A DNA stretch of 5,441 nucleotides from Sphingomonadaceae bacterium (GTDB lineage: Bacteria; Pseudomonadota; Alphaproteobacteria; Sphingomonadales; Sphingomonadaceae), in NCBI GenBank assembly GCA_020446665.1, contig JAGREF010000164.1, forward strand, positions 1-5,441. The letters are read 5' to 3'. Both the position numbers and the translations under genes were made by a program. This document shows positions 5,336 through 5,441 of this stretch, piece by piece; positions within the stretch are counted from its first letter, which is position 1, and each line of letters opens with the position of its first letter. Below the pieces are notes generated by a model. It saw only the letters and a program-made list of their open reading frames with translations, was not told the DNA's origin and searched no databases.

Positions 5336-5441
5336 GCGCGCGGGCGCAGACGGTGCGCCTCAGTCCGTCACAATATCGGCTGCTTGCTGACTTCGCCAAG
5401 CGTCGAGGGGTTAGCGACTACGCCATGCTCGCCAGAGTGGT
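5332..5441 (+). CDS. Ribbon-helix-helix-like DNA-binding protein, N-terminal part (runs off the window)
   Basis: Thirty-six complete codons are visible. The pattern QTVRLSPSQYRLLADFAKRR (residues 6-25) followed by GVSDYAMLARV matches a ribbon-helix-helix fold: a beta-strand TVRLS (7-11), helix A (about 12-25), a G-V-S turn and the start of helix B. Such proteins act as dimeric repressors (antitoxins, CopG/Arc types) or as relaxosome accessory proteins (MobC/TraJ-like). The start is probably TTG at 5332, with GGAG (5321-5324) 7 bases upstream; the only other visible start-type codon in the frame before the fold is GTG at 5353, inside the predicted strand. The frame is closed upstream by TGA at 5230-5232. 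Its place behind two inverted repeats in an integrase-bearing element favours autoregulation or a mobilization role, but the C-terminus is missing. Confidence 0.65.
   Translation, partial: MSARAQTVRLSPSQYRLLADFAKRRGVSDYAMLARV

Noticed and set aside
1..5441. CRISPR array, insertion sequence or rRNA
   Set aside because: No regularly spaced repeats, transposase motifs, terminal inverted repeats with target duplications, or rRNA signatures were seen.

Overview
The window looks like part of an alphaproteobacterial chromosome, most likely Sphingomonadales (Erythrobacter/Novosphingobium-like). This is inferred from moderately high GC, GC-rich codon third positions and gene content; no rRNA or unambiguous species marker is present. 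It has two parts that meet at a tRNA gene.

Bases 1 to about 3313 are ordinary chromosome, all on the + strand. In order they hold the last seven codons of an unidentified gene ending in a lysine run, a strong intrinsic terminator, adenine phosphoribosyltransferase (apt, purine salvage), a 5'-leader hairpin, a large NhaP-type (CPA1) cation:proton antiporter with a cytoplasmic TrkA-N/RCK-like regulatory tail, a small OmpA-domain lipoprotein 13 bases further on that is probably co-transcribed and perhaps translationally coupled, and tRNA-Gly(TCC) with an encoded CCA.

Bases from about 3314 to the end look like the left end of an integrated mobile element. A complete P4-type tyrosine integrase lies 200 bp downstream of the tRNA in the same orientation, the classic tRNA-integrase arrangement. 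The 200-bp spacer is structured: a plausible sigma70-like promoter, a 16-bp palindrome exactly where its transcript should begin, and a perfect 8-bp hairpin just before the integrase ribosome binding site. Together they suggest a tightly controlled integrase. The second attachment site is outside the window.

Bases 4741-5331 hold no recognisable gene family. They contain one doubtful 123-aa reading frame, one short coding-like fragment, a 12-bp direct repeat inside two clusters of the heptamer CCTACRC, and two strong inverted repeats directly before the start of a ribbon-helix-helix-like protein (probably TTG-started) that runs off the right edge. Palindromes followed by a small RHH protein resemble an autoregulated operator or a relaxosome/oriT region of a mobilizable island. 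This is the part most worth following up, but the window ends too early to decide.
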